Source: Ilyomonas sp963790435 (lineage in GTDB: Bacteria; Bacteroidota; Bacteroidia; Chitinophagales; Chitinophagaceae). Taken from it: DNA of 64,000 bases. The number at the start of each line of letters is the position of its first letter. Position 1 is the stretch's first letter. This document shows positions 57,206-64,000 of this stretch, piece by piece. The notes under the pieces were generated by a model. The model searched no databases. It saw only the letters and a list, made by a program, of their open reading frames with translations, and had not been told where the DNA came from. The stretch spans positions 310,001 through 374,000 of the forward strand of contig CAWBOI010000001.1 of NCBI GenBank assembly GCA_963790435.1, read 5' to 3'. The position numbers were made by a program, and so were the translations under genes.

Positions 57206-57547
57206 TTACTGAGGACGGGTTGGCGTTTTAAATTTGGGGACTTTTGGAGTAAATTTATAAGGATAAATAAACGTAGTAGTAGATGATTTTTGCGAAAAAA
57301 GATTTGCACTCACCGGGCCGCTCATGCTTAAGCCATTCGCGTCACGAGTGTAAAAATAATTACCCGTCAGTTGGGATGTTCTATAGCGAAGCTGAAAAGA
57401 CAGATAGTTATTGGAAAGCTTGCTTAAATGCTTTAGGCTATATTTGTTTTTGTTATCGTCGTTACTGTTGGTAGTAGTGGTTGCCATAGCGGTATAAGCT
57501 ACGAGAATAGTAGCTACTATGACAAGAAGTGGTTTAAAAAATTTCAT
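57206..57547 (-). CDS. Small exported protein, unknown function
   Basis: A 113-residue protein with signal peptide MKFFKPLLVIVATILVAYTAMA. The mature part is Ser/Thr/Asn-rich with a basic, Pro-rich end (KFTPKVPKFKTPTRPQ). No family is recognised. It ends seven bases from the converging gene. Confidence 0.6.
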   Translation of the reverse strand: MKFFKPLLVIVATILVAYTAMATTTTNSNDDNKNKYSLKHLSKLSNNYLSFQLRYRTSQLTGNYFYTRDANGLSMSGPVSANLFSQKSSTTTFIYPYKFTPKVPKFKTPTRPQ

Positions 57548-57678
57548 ATCTGTAATAATGCTGCAAATATATGAATTATTGTTTAATTAACAATTTATTC
57601 AACTGATGTTATTAAATAAAGCTTGATAAAAATGCGATGGAGTAAGATTTGATATTAATTTTTCGAAAATTCTCTGGA

Positions 57679-59100
57679 ATGAAAGAGCAACCATTTAGCG
57701 AAGACAAAGAGGAAATGCAGGAACTGCTCAGGCAATACAACAACCTGCGTTCGGGACGTAGTTTTTCTTTTTTAGAAGAAGAAGCTTTTGAGCGGATTAT
57801 TGATTATTACGATGAAAATGATGATTTCAACAAAGCCCTTGAAGTGGCTGAAACAGGCTTGGAATATTTTCCGTTTTCTTCTCACCTGCTTATTAAGTAC
57901 GCCGATTTATTGATCGTTTCCCGAAAATATCATGAAGCATTAACCACATTAGAAAAAGCTGAATTGTTTGATGCTTCCGACATCAACGTTCCGATTTTAA
58001 AAACCGACGCTTATCTCGCTCTTGACCAACAGGAAAAAGCTGTCATTGTTTTGCAGGAAGCACTTGTTGTTTTTGATGGAGAAGACAGGCGTGAGTTGTT
58101 GTTTGAATTAGCAGATGTGTATGATGACTACGAAGAGTTTGATAAAGTTTTTGATTGTTTGAAATTGATTTTAGAAGAAGATTTGACCAACGAAGAAGCT
58201 TTGTATAAGATTTGTTTTTGGACAGATTTTACAGGTCGCAATGAAGAAAGCATAAAGCTTCATCAGCATATTATCAATGAACATCCTTACTGTGAATTGG
58301 CGTGGTTCAATCTGGGTGCAGCTTACCAGGGAATTAAATTGTACGAAAAAGCCATTGATGCTTATCAATACGCTGTAACCATTGATGAAAAGTTTGATTA
58401 CGCTTACCGCAACATGGGCGATGCATACATCCGCTTGCGCATGTACAAAGAAGCCATAGAAGTGTTGCAGAAAGTGGTTGAATTAACCCGCCCCGAAGAA
58501 GTTATTTATGAAGCGATTGGTCATTGCTATCATCGTCTTCAAAACTTTGCGCAGGCCCGGTTTCATTATCGCAAAGCGAGCCACATGAATCCTGATGATA
58601 GTAAACTGTATTATAAAATCGCGTTGACTTACATCAACGAACAGCATTGGGAACAAGCCGTTAAGCAATTAGACAATGCGATGCGCATTCAGCGTAACGT
58701 AGCTGAATATAATTTGGCGATGGGCGAATGCCGGATGAATTTGCAGCAGTACAGAGAAGCCATACAATGCTTTGGTACCGTTATCAGGTTGCGACCGCGA
58801 AATGTAAATGGTTGGGAAGCGCTCATCAAATGTTTGTATAAAAAAGAAGCTTTTGAAGAAGCTTGCGACCAATGTTTGGCCGCTTTACAAGCCACCGATG
58901 GAAAGCCTGTTTTTTTATTTTATTATTCTGCTTCTTTAGCAGCTTCGGGTAAGTGGAAAGAAGCGCTTTTGCAGTTAGAAAAAGCAATGGAAAAAGCGCC
59001 CAAGCTTCTGAAAAAGTTTATTGAGATCAATCCTTCTATCTTACAAAAAACTGCAGTGGTTGATGTAATCGCGCGATATAAGAAAGGAAGGAAAATGTAA
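57679..59100 (+). CDS. TPR-repeat protein
   Basis: A 473-residue protein made almost entirely of tetratricopeptide repeats, about twelve between residues 35 and 440 (for example AWFNLGAAYQGIKLYEKAID, YAYRNMGDAYIRLRMYKEAI). Start 57679 (MKEQPFSEDKEEMQELLRQY) is chosen because the upstream extension is not protein-like. No signal peptide is seen, so it is likely cytoplasmic. Its partner is unknown. Confidence 0.88.
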   Translation: MKEQPFSEDKEEMQELLRQYNNLRSGRSFSFLEEEAFERIIDYYDENDDFNKALEVAETGLEYFPFSSHLLIKYADLLIVSRKYHEALTTLEKAELFDASDINVPILKTDAYLALDQQEKAVIVLQEALVVFDGEDRRELLFELADVYDDYEEFDKVFDCLKLILEEDLTNEEALYKICFWTDFTGRNEESIKLHQHIINEHPYCELAWFNLGAAYQGIKLYEKAIDAYQYAVTIDEKFDYAYRNMGDAYIRLRMYKEAIEVLQKVVELTRPEEVIYEAIGHCYHRLQNFAQARFHYRKASHMNPDDSKLYYKIALTYINEQHWEQAVKQLDNAMRIQRNVAEYNLAMGECRMNLQQYREAIQCFGTVIRLRPRNVNGWEALIKCLYKKEAFEEACDQCLAALQATDGKPVFLFYYSASLAASGKWKEALLQLEKAMEKAPKLLKKFIEINPSILQKTAVVDVIARYKKGRKM

Positions 59101-59224
59101 TTTCTAATAACAAGATAAAACCCGTTTCTTTCTGTGCTGAACAGAAATTTTTCTGATTACTTTAAGTGAAGTTTTTGGGCAAAAACAAACTTAAACATCT
59201 TATTATTGGTTTCTGCAATTCTCC

Positions 59225-60040
59225 TTATGCAAAGTAAATGCGTACTGTTTGATAAAACCATTTGTTTTGTAACGAACCAGCATCATTAGTAAACCGGCGT
59301 AAGCCAAACAAGCCTGCCATATTCCCTTTGTTAACCGATATTTCAAGAAAACCAGCGGCATTAAACCAGGCTAATTTTTCGCCGGGCGATACCGAAGAAT
59401 AATTTTCACTGAGCACATTTATAATTTCATTTCGCATAAACGAAATATGAAAATGACGACCTTTTCGGTGTTCTTCAAATTCTTCCTTCGTAATGTTTAC
59501 GACTACATTTTCAAAGTTATCAATGAAGATAATCTGACCTTCCAGCCAATCTGCACCAATAGTTGAGCGTAGCGGATATTTCTCTTCAATTTTGGTAATG
59601 ACTTCGCCGACTTCTTCAATAAGTTTTCCTGCTTTTATTTGTTTTAATACATCTGCAATAACACCCGTAAAATCTAATGTACCTATACCTTTTTCCGAAG
59701 ACAATGTAACAGATCGAACACCATCCGGCATGGCTCCCGTTATCATGGTTAGAATGCCATTATCGGGACAAATAATGTATTGCCCGTTGTGCTTTGCAAT
59801 TAAGAAATGCGTGGGAGAAAACTCGAACAGATTGACGATGAGAATATGAATGGTGCCGGCCGGAAAATGTTTGAAAGCATTGTTGCAGATATAAGCCGTT
59901 TGCGAATAATCGAAGGGCGAAAGCGAGTGCGAAATATCAATAATATTCAACGCATCATCAACCGAAAGCAACTGCCCTTTTATGGCGCCGGGAATATAAT
60001 CGTACAAGCCAATATCTGTAGAGAGAGTAACAATGGGCAT
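59225..60040 (-). CDS. SAM hydrolase/SAM-hydroxide adenosyltransferase (DUF62)
   Basis: A 271-residue protein of the DUF62/DUF-SAM_adeno family, which hydrolyses S-adenosylmethionine to adenosine and methionine. Start 60040 (MPIVTLSTDIGLYDYIPGAI). Marks: TLSTDIG, the PAGTIHILIVNLFEF region, HNGQYIICPDNGILTMITG and the C-terminal beta barrel with FIDNFENVVVNITKEEF. It starts 29 bp after the SDR gene and likely shares its transcript. Confidence 0.88.
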   Translation of the reverse strand: MPIVTLSTDIGLYDYIPGAIKGQLLSVDDALNIIDISHSLSPFDYSQTAYICNNAFKHFPAGTIHILIVNLFEFSPTHFLIAKHNGQYIICPDNGILTMITGAMPDGVRSVTLSSEKGIGTLDFTGVIADVLKQIKAGKLIEEVGEVITKIEEKYPLRSTIGADWLEGQIIFIDNFENVVVNITKEEFEEHRKGRHFHISFMRNEIINVLSENYSSVSPGEKLAWFNAAGFLEISVNKGNMAGLFGLRRFTNDAGSLQNKWFYQTVRIYFA

Positions 60041-60069
60041 ATAATAAATAAGTTGCAAAATAAACCCCG

Positions 60070-60876
60070 CTACTTTGTAAGCACCCCATTTTTAAAGAAG
60101 AATTTATGAACAAGCTTATCAGCCAGCGAAGGCAAGAGTTTATTTATTAACACAGTTTCTTTTCCTGTTGTTGTTAATACAAGGGTTCGTTTTCTTTTTT
60201 CAATCGCTTTTAAAATATGACTTGCACATTCTTTCGAACTCATCAATTTATCTTCATCCAAAGGCGATTCGCCTTGTGGCTCTGCATGTTTGTTTAATGC
60301 CGTTTTGCGGATATTGGAAGCCGTATAGCCAGGGCAAACCCACATTACATTTACGCCTGTTTCATACAACTCAGTTCGCAATGCTTCGAGCCAACCATTC
60401 AATGCAAACTTGGAAGCAGAATAGCCACTACGTCCCGGCAGGCCGCGAAACCCTGCGATAGAGGAGACACCTACAATATCGCCTCTCTCTTTTGTAATAA
60501 AAGGCAAAGCAGCTTGTGTGCAATACACTGCGCCCCAAAAATTTACGTCCATCAAGCGGTGTAAAGTTTCCATGTCTGTTTCTGCAAACATGGCTCGCAT
60601 GGAAATGCCTGCATTGTTGATGAGTATGTTGATACGACCAAAAATATTTATTGTTTCTTCAATAAACACTTTGCATTCGGCTTCTTTGCTTACATCAGCA
60701 GCTTTAATAAACAAAGGCTTGCCTGCACATTGGGTTTGCAAGTTGTACAGTTTATCATAATTGCGACTGCATGTGGCTACTTTTGCGCCTTGCAGCAGCA
60801 TCGCTTCTACCAATGCTTTACCGATGCCTTCGGAGCCGCCGGTAACTACTACCACTTTATCCTGAAAATAACTCAT
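60070..60876 (-). CDS. Short-chain dehydrogenase
   Basis: A 268-residue classical SDR. VVVTGGSEGIGKALVEAMLL (cofactor loop), NNAGISMRAMF, GVSSIAGFRGLPGRSGYSAS and the catalytic YSASKFALNG are present. The C-terminal third contains LVLTTTGKETVLINKLLPSL, as in DhrS7-type or YqjQ-like SDRs. Start 60876 (MSYFQDKVVV). Substrate unknown. Confidence 0.87.
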   Translation of the reverse strand: MSYFQDKVVVVTGGSEGIGKALVEAMLLQGAKVATCSRNYDKLYNLQTQCAGKPLFIKAADVSKEAECKVFIEETINIFGRINILINNAGISMRAMFAETDMETLHRLMDVNFWGAVYCTQAALPFITKERGDIVGVSSIAGFRGLPGRSGYSASKFALNGWLEALRTELYETGVNVMWVCPGYTASNIRKTALNKHAEPQGESPLDEDKLMSSKECASHILKAIEKRKRTLVLTTTGKETVLINKLLPSLADKLVHKFFFKNGVLTK

Positions 60877-60968
60877 AACGCAAATTAGGTTCAAAAATAA
60901 AGATCTAACAAACTAATAACTGTAAGAAATCAGCAATGTTATTTTATTAGAAATTAAAGTTGTAAAAA

Positions 60969-60999
60969 TTTGGTTACAAACTGGATTCTTCTATTTTTG
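60969..60999 (+). promoter_or_regulatory. Consensus promoter of tRNA-Lys
   Basis: TTTG (60969-60972), a 19-bp spacer and TATTTTTG (60992-60999) match the Bacteroidota vegetative promoter TTTG-N19-TAnnTTTG exactly. The tRNA starts 22 bp after it. Confidence 0.8.
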
Positions 61000-61020
61000 C
61001 ACTCCCAAAAACGGGTGATC

Positions 61021-61093
61021 GATCTCGTAGCTCAGCTGGTAGAGCACAACACTTTTAATGTTGGGGCCCTGGGTTCGAGTCCCAGCGGGATCA
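61021..61093 (+). tRNA. tRNA-Lys (anticodon TTT)
   Basis: A full cloverleaf can be drawn. The acceptor GATCTCG pairs with CGGGATC (one G-T pair), the D-arm is GCTC-AGCTGGTAGA-GC, the anticodon stem CAACA/TGTTG holds loop CTTTTAA with anticodon TTT, and the T-arm is CTGGG-TTCGAGT-CCCAG. CCA is not encoded. Confidence 0.95.
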
Positions 61094-61094
61094 C

Positions 61095-61123
61095 AACCCC
61101 TTGATTTTCAAGGGGTTTTTTAT
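61095..61123 (+). terminator. Terminator of tRNA-Lys
   Basis: CCCCTTGA (61097-61104) pairs with TCAAGGGG (61108-61115), followed by six T. Confidence 0.85.
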
Positions 61124-61475
61124 TACAATTTACCTAATATAAACTTCCATTCAGCAATTAAATCATTGAAAGTCAGGCATTTAGCCTGACTTTTTTTGTT
61201 TTATCTATTTTTATCCACTTTATTTTCCTCTTTTTGTTCCTTTCTAACCCTTTTAAAATCAATTACATAAGTGCGAATTTTCAACATAGAAAAAAGGTGT
61301 TTAAAGGTGCCAGAAAGTGATATTTTGTTCAAAAGTTTTATCCAGATTTGATCCAAATACTAATATGCAAGATAACGAGCTATTAATCATACAGTTATGA
61401 AAAAAAGAAGTAGTCCTAACAGGACCACTTACGCTTCTGAGTAAGGCGTTACTATGTTATTTTAACCCTTGAATT
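61124..61475. other. Gene-free AT-rich stretch after the tRNA
   Basis: A second terminator-like hairpin lies at 61170-61197 (GTCAGGC/GCCTGAC and seven T). Two more hairpins without T-runs lie near 61408-61445 (AGTAGTCCT/AGGACCACT, CTTAC/GTAAG). No integrase gene and no repeat of the tRNA 3' end is seen. Confidence 0.5.
61170..61197 (+). terminator. Second terminator downstream of tRNA-Lys
   Basis: GTCAGGC (61172-61178) pairs with GCCTGAC (61184-61190) around a 5-base loop and is followed by TTTTTTT. Confidence 0.75.
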
Positions 61476-62459
61476 CTACTTTTGAGAATTATCAAAAATG
61501 ATTGAAAGGATTGGTTCAAGTTCAATCATTAAATAAAGAAATGTTAGCAGCTTTATGGCATTTACACGCGTAGCAAAATCATTTATGGAACCGTGCAGAA
61601 TTGCATGTCGATTGAAGACTCCTGTTGACGGCGAATCTTCTTTATAGAATCCATAATAATTATTAGCAAATACTAAGAATGACCTCAATGCCAGCCCGGG
61701 TAATCCAATCCTTCTTTCAAAAGATTTTGCAAGCGTCTTTAAATCAGCTCTGGTAACACCATGGTCATGAACTAAACTCATTTGCTCAACGAAAAAACCA
61801 AAAGGCGTCAGCGCCTTTGCACCTTCTGCATTTAAGCCAAACCGACTGAAATATTTATAGATGTTTGTTATATCCTTGGTAAGATGCGTAGTTTTAAGCA
61901 ACTGCCTTGAAACAAAATCTAATATTGGGAAAGTTGTACAGATGCAAGAAGCCCAATGCTCCTTTTTTAGAGAAGAGAATATCTCTTTAATAATAAAGGT
62001 TTTGCTTTTTAAAATACTTGAATGGACAAGGTACTTTTCTATTTCTTTCAAATTGACCATGAACATTTCTGAAATGCTCTTATCATAGGCAAGAGAATCT
62101 TTCGTCCTCGATTTTCGGAGGAAAGGAATGCTTAGCCAATCATAGGGATGAAGCTTCCATCTTTCTTTCCAGTTTACCTTCCAATTCCCCTTCCAATATG
62201 CCTCCCATTTATAGTGAATATATCGATTATAAAAACCAACCTTTATGTTGCGTTGATTGACGAACAATGGTAACGGCCAATTGTGGTCATCAAAGCCATT
62301 GACCTGAATTTCGAGTAAACTGACAGTCCGTGTTCGACAATATTTATACAGAGCCTCTTTTAAATTAAGCGGATAATCTGGGGTGTAATTTTCCGGTTTT
62401 GTCGGTAGGCTATCGACAAACTTGTTAAAATTGTCTTCAAATCTTTCGTACGTTATCAA
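61476..62459 (-). CDS. Unknown protein with HEPN-type RxxxxH motif
   Basis: A 327-residue protein not assigned to a named family. The C-terminal part FNRHAILHG (Arg 284, His 289) fits the R-H-x3-H form of the HEPN RNase active site, and a following hydrophobic helix (NAIKLLTFLYLMIELEPIL) is also HEPN-like. Residues ~90-105 are strikingly Trp/Lys-rich (WEAYWKGNWKVNWKERWK). It has no signal peptide. The gene is AT-rich and lies in an accessory segment next to a tRNA, where abortive-infection genes are often found. RNase or defence function is an inference. Confidence 0.6.
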   Translation of the reverse strand: MITYERFEDNFNKFVDSLPTKPENYTPDYPLNLKEALYKYCRTRTVSLLEIQVNGFDDHNWPLPLFVNQRNIKVGFYNRYIHYKWEAYWKGNWKVNWKERWKLHPYDWLSIPFLRKSRTKDSLAYDKSISEMFMVNLKEIEKYLVHSSILKSKTFIIKEIFSSLKKEHWASCICTTFPILDFVSRQLLKTTHLTKDITNIYKYFSRFGLNAEGAKALTPFGFFVEQMSLVHDHGVTRADLKTLAKSFERRIGLPGLALRSFLVFANNYYGFYKEDSPSTGVFNRHAILHGSINDFATRVNAIKLLTFLYLMIELEPILSIIFDNSQK

Positions 62460-62491
62460 CTTTAATAGATTAAGAGTTTACACTAACTATT

Positions 62492-62691
62492 TTATTTTCC
62501 TGATGTTCTTTTATTGTCATCTTTGGATAACAGTTGGCAATTTTGCTCTACAGTTTTACCGCCCAAGTGCCGCGGCGTAACATGGTTGGCTTCCGTTTCT
62601 AAGACTTCAAAGTGTTTATTGGATTTTACGCAAATTCGTTTTTGTCGTTCCTAAACTTTTCTTTTGGTAGTGGAGCATTTTGAAATTCCAT
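62492..62691 (-). pseudogene. Tiny HNH nuclease gene with one frameshift
   Basis: Reading from ATG 62691 gives MEFQNAPLPKEKFRNDKN. The next frame continues RICVKSNKHFEVLETEANHV and TPRHLGGKTVEQNCQLLSKD up to the stop at 62492. The second part has the HNH core (EANHVTPRHLGGKT-x4-NCQLL-x2-DDN). One missing base in the A-run near 62640 would join the two into about 66 residues. The start lies five bases after the stop of the HTH gene, so they form a pair. Confidence 0.6.
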
Positions 62692-62696
62692 AAAGT

Positions 62697-62879
62697 TTAT
62701 TGAGTTGTATTTTTCTTTTTTGGTTTCACTTTGTATTCGATTCGTCTAACGATTTGACCAACGCGACTTCCGGTTATTCCATACATTTTACCTATTTCTC
62801 TATGGTTCATTCCCTGCAACATCAACGCATACATTTTCTGGTTGCGAACCTTAATTTCGTATAATTTCTCTTGTTGCAT
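62697..62879 (-). CDS. Small helix-turn-helix protein
   Basis: A 60-residue protein: an N-terminal helix followed by MNHREIGKMYGITGSRVGQI, a clear sigma-70 region-4-like helix-turn-helix, and a lysine-rich tail. It is probably a DNA-binding regulator. It directly precedes the small HNH frame on the same strand. Confidence 0.65.
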   Translation of the reverse strand: MQQEKLYEIKVRNQKMYALMLQGMNHREIGKMYGITGSRVGQIVRRIEYKVKPKKKNTTQ

Positions 62880-63009
62880 ATCTATGAAATTTCACTAATT
62901 TTATAACAATAGAAAGGCGCTACATGCCGGTAGCGGTAACCGTTTAACGAAGTAAAAAATTTCAGTTGGTTGGTTTAACAAAAGTAAATCCTATCTATGC
63001 GACGTAATC

Positions 63010-63696
63010 TTATTTCTTCAAAAAAACTGTATCAACCTTCTTCTCCTTAAAAATCTTCATCAGATTTTCTTGAGATTGCGTTTGGCGTTGTATTGCGTTT
63101 TGCTGCTCTATTATTGCTGATTTTATTTTTTCAAGGTCTGACGACGTAATGCCATTTTTTGCTATTTTGACTTGGGCGATTAGGGCAATAAGTGTAAGTA
63201 TAGCTACTCCCAATGTCCATTTGTTTTGTTTTCTTTGAGAGAGGTTATTGTTTTTATTATCAGTAAGGGCATTCTTGCTCGCTTCATTAGTATCTAATGT
63301 TGAAGTTGCAACTTGTATTTGAAGGCTTCTTTGTGCAACCTTATTTTCTTCTATGTCTATTAACTCGTAATAATAGCCATCATAGTAAGCGTTTTCACCT
63401 TCAGGAGTAATGTGAAGTTTAATATAGAAAGCGTCGTTTGGGTTTTCATTTGCCGTTGCTATATGTTCGTTTCTTCTTAATAATAGCATCACATTGTAAG
63501 TCAAATCTGAATCATTGATTGCGAGCTTCTTTTCAATGTTATGAAGTGTGACAGGTATAAAGGCTTTAGAAGTAAATGTTTTACCCATTTCCCCAATTGT
63601 GCTGTCTTTTATATAGCCACTAAACAATTGAGCTAAAATTGAGTGTGCCGTCTGGTACTTTTTGATACGGTATTCTAAAAAGTCTTTATACTCCAT
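63010..63696 (-). CDS. Membrane-anchored protein of unknown function
   Basis: A 228-residue protein. Start 63696 (MEYKDFLEYRIKKYQTAHSI) is an ATG; the frame extends two codons to a TTG. Residues ~45-125 might form a winged helix (HNIEKKLAINDSDLTYNVML, then LHITPEGENAYYDGYYYELI). One membrane segment (WTLGVAILTLIALIAQVKIA) lies at ~165-184, followed by a Gln/Lys-rich coil. No family recognised. It is divergent from the gene at 63791. Confidence 0.6.
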   Translation of the reverse strand: MEYKDFLEYRIKKYQTAHSILAQLFSGYIKDSTIGEMGKTFTSKAFIPVTLHNIEKKLAINDSDLTYNVMLLLRRNEHIATANENPNDAFYIKLHITPEGENAYYDGYYYELIDIEENKVAQRSLQIQVATSTLDTNEASKNALTDNKNNNLSQRKQNKWTLGVAILTLIALIAQVKIAKNGITSSDLEKIKSAIIEQQNAIQRQTQSQENLMKIFKEKKVDTVFLKK

Positions 63697-63716
63697 AAGC
63701 AACGCTTTTATTTGGT

Positions 63717-63739
63717 GGGCTAAAGTAGTATTTTAGCCC
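63717..63739. promoter_or_regulatory. Palindrome in divergent promoter region
   Basis: GGGCTAAA (63717-63724) and TTTAGCCC (63732-63739) are perfect inverted repeats with a 7-base spacer, between two divergent start codons. It could be an operator. Confidence 0.4.
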
Positions 63740-63790
63740 TGACAAATATTGCTTAGATTCTTTAACGCGATTTGGAAAAAGGGTAACCAC

Positions 63791-64000
63791 ATGAAAAAAG
63801 TCTATATTACGCTCCTATCAGTTCTTTTATTCACCTTTCACCTGTATAGTCAAGATTCAAACGTCACTAAGTTTAAGTTTCGGGTTATTCGGGGTATGAG
63901 CTTGGTTGACGATAAGTATGGTGATTTTCAATACATGAAAGACTGGGCAGACACCTCTTTTTTAGTACAATTGGATACAGAAGGAAAGACTTTAAGCTTT
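63791..64000 (+). CDS. Exported protein, 5' part only
   Basis: Open from ATG 63791 to the window end (70 codons). Signal peptide MKKVYITLLSVLLFTFHLYS, then QDSNVTKFKFRVIRGMSLVD. No family can be named from this part. Confidence 0.6.
   Translation, partial: MKKVYITLLSVLLFTFHLYSQDSNVTKFKFRVIRGMSLVDDKYGDFQYMKDWADTSFLVQLDTEGKTLSF

Noticed and set aside
62890..62945. A further cassette element at the CGCTAC/GTAGCG hairpin
   Set aside because: The hairpin is short, unlike the two 130-bp elements, and it is not placed at a gene 3' end in the same way.

Overview
The window looks like the chromosome of a member of the Bacteroidota, most likely family Chitinophagaceae. Supporting signs are promoters of the form TTTG-N19/20-TAnnTTTG, almost no Shine-Dalgarno sites, lipoproteins and signal peptides of Bacteroidota type, DUF1015 next to serC, a GLPGLI-like protein, a fused E1 alpha/beta dehydrogenase, crtI-crtB and a secreted GH20 hexosaminidase. 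The species cannot be named from the sequence.

Layout. 1-8.5 kb: a frameshifted flavin monooxygenase cut by the window edge, a secreted gamma-glutamyltransferase, a DAO-type FAD oxidoreductase and an overlapping pair of half-transporters forming a heterodimeric ABC exporter. 8.6-10.5 kb: a small helical protein, a His/Thr-rich secreted peptide and a PAP2 phosphatase. 10.8-16.3 kb: a secreted glycan-degradation locus (GH20, a GH2-type TIM barrel, a parallel beta-helix protein) that includes the remnant of an older tandem duplication. 16.5-23.2 kb: an HNH protein, acetyl-CoA synthetase with two frameshifts, and FAH hydrolase + UxaA dehydratase + SDR, which together fit a non-phosphorylative deoxy-sugar acid pathway. 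23.2-27.2 kb: TPR protein, DUF1015, a DUF433/DUF5615 toxin-antitoxin pair and serC. 27.3-32.5 kb: umuC, a Tat-exported Gfo/Idh/MocA oxidoreductase and a type IIG-like restriction-methylation gene that is shattered over about 625 bp. 32.6-40 kb: VOC protein, AsmA-like protein, a lipoprotein, fused E1 dehydrogenase, then two small genes each followed by a ~130-bp palindromic element arranged like integron cassettes. 40-61 kb: mostly housekeeping genes (guaA, pldA, a spore-photoproduct-lyase homologue, obgE, trpS, deoxynucleoside kinase, a sodium/solute symporter, crtB-crtI, recA, a purine nucleoside phosphorylase, TPR protein, SAM hydrolase, SDR). 61-64 kb: tRNA-Lys with a perfect promoter, followed by an AT-rich accessory segment with a HEPN-motif protein, a tiny HTH protein, a broken tiny HNH nuclease and two unknown genes.

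Two background patterns run through the window. First, many intergenic regions carry dispersed inverted repeats of several families, and a 15-mer GGCAAAAACAAACTT recurs between genes in both orientations. Second, single-base frameshifts interrupt conserved genes (flavin monooxygenase, acs, recA). Each is explained by one extra G or C, so sequence or assembly error is the simplest reading. The dense cluster in the restriction-methylation gene is different in kind.
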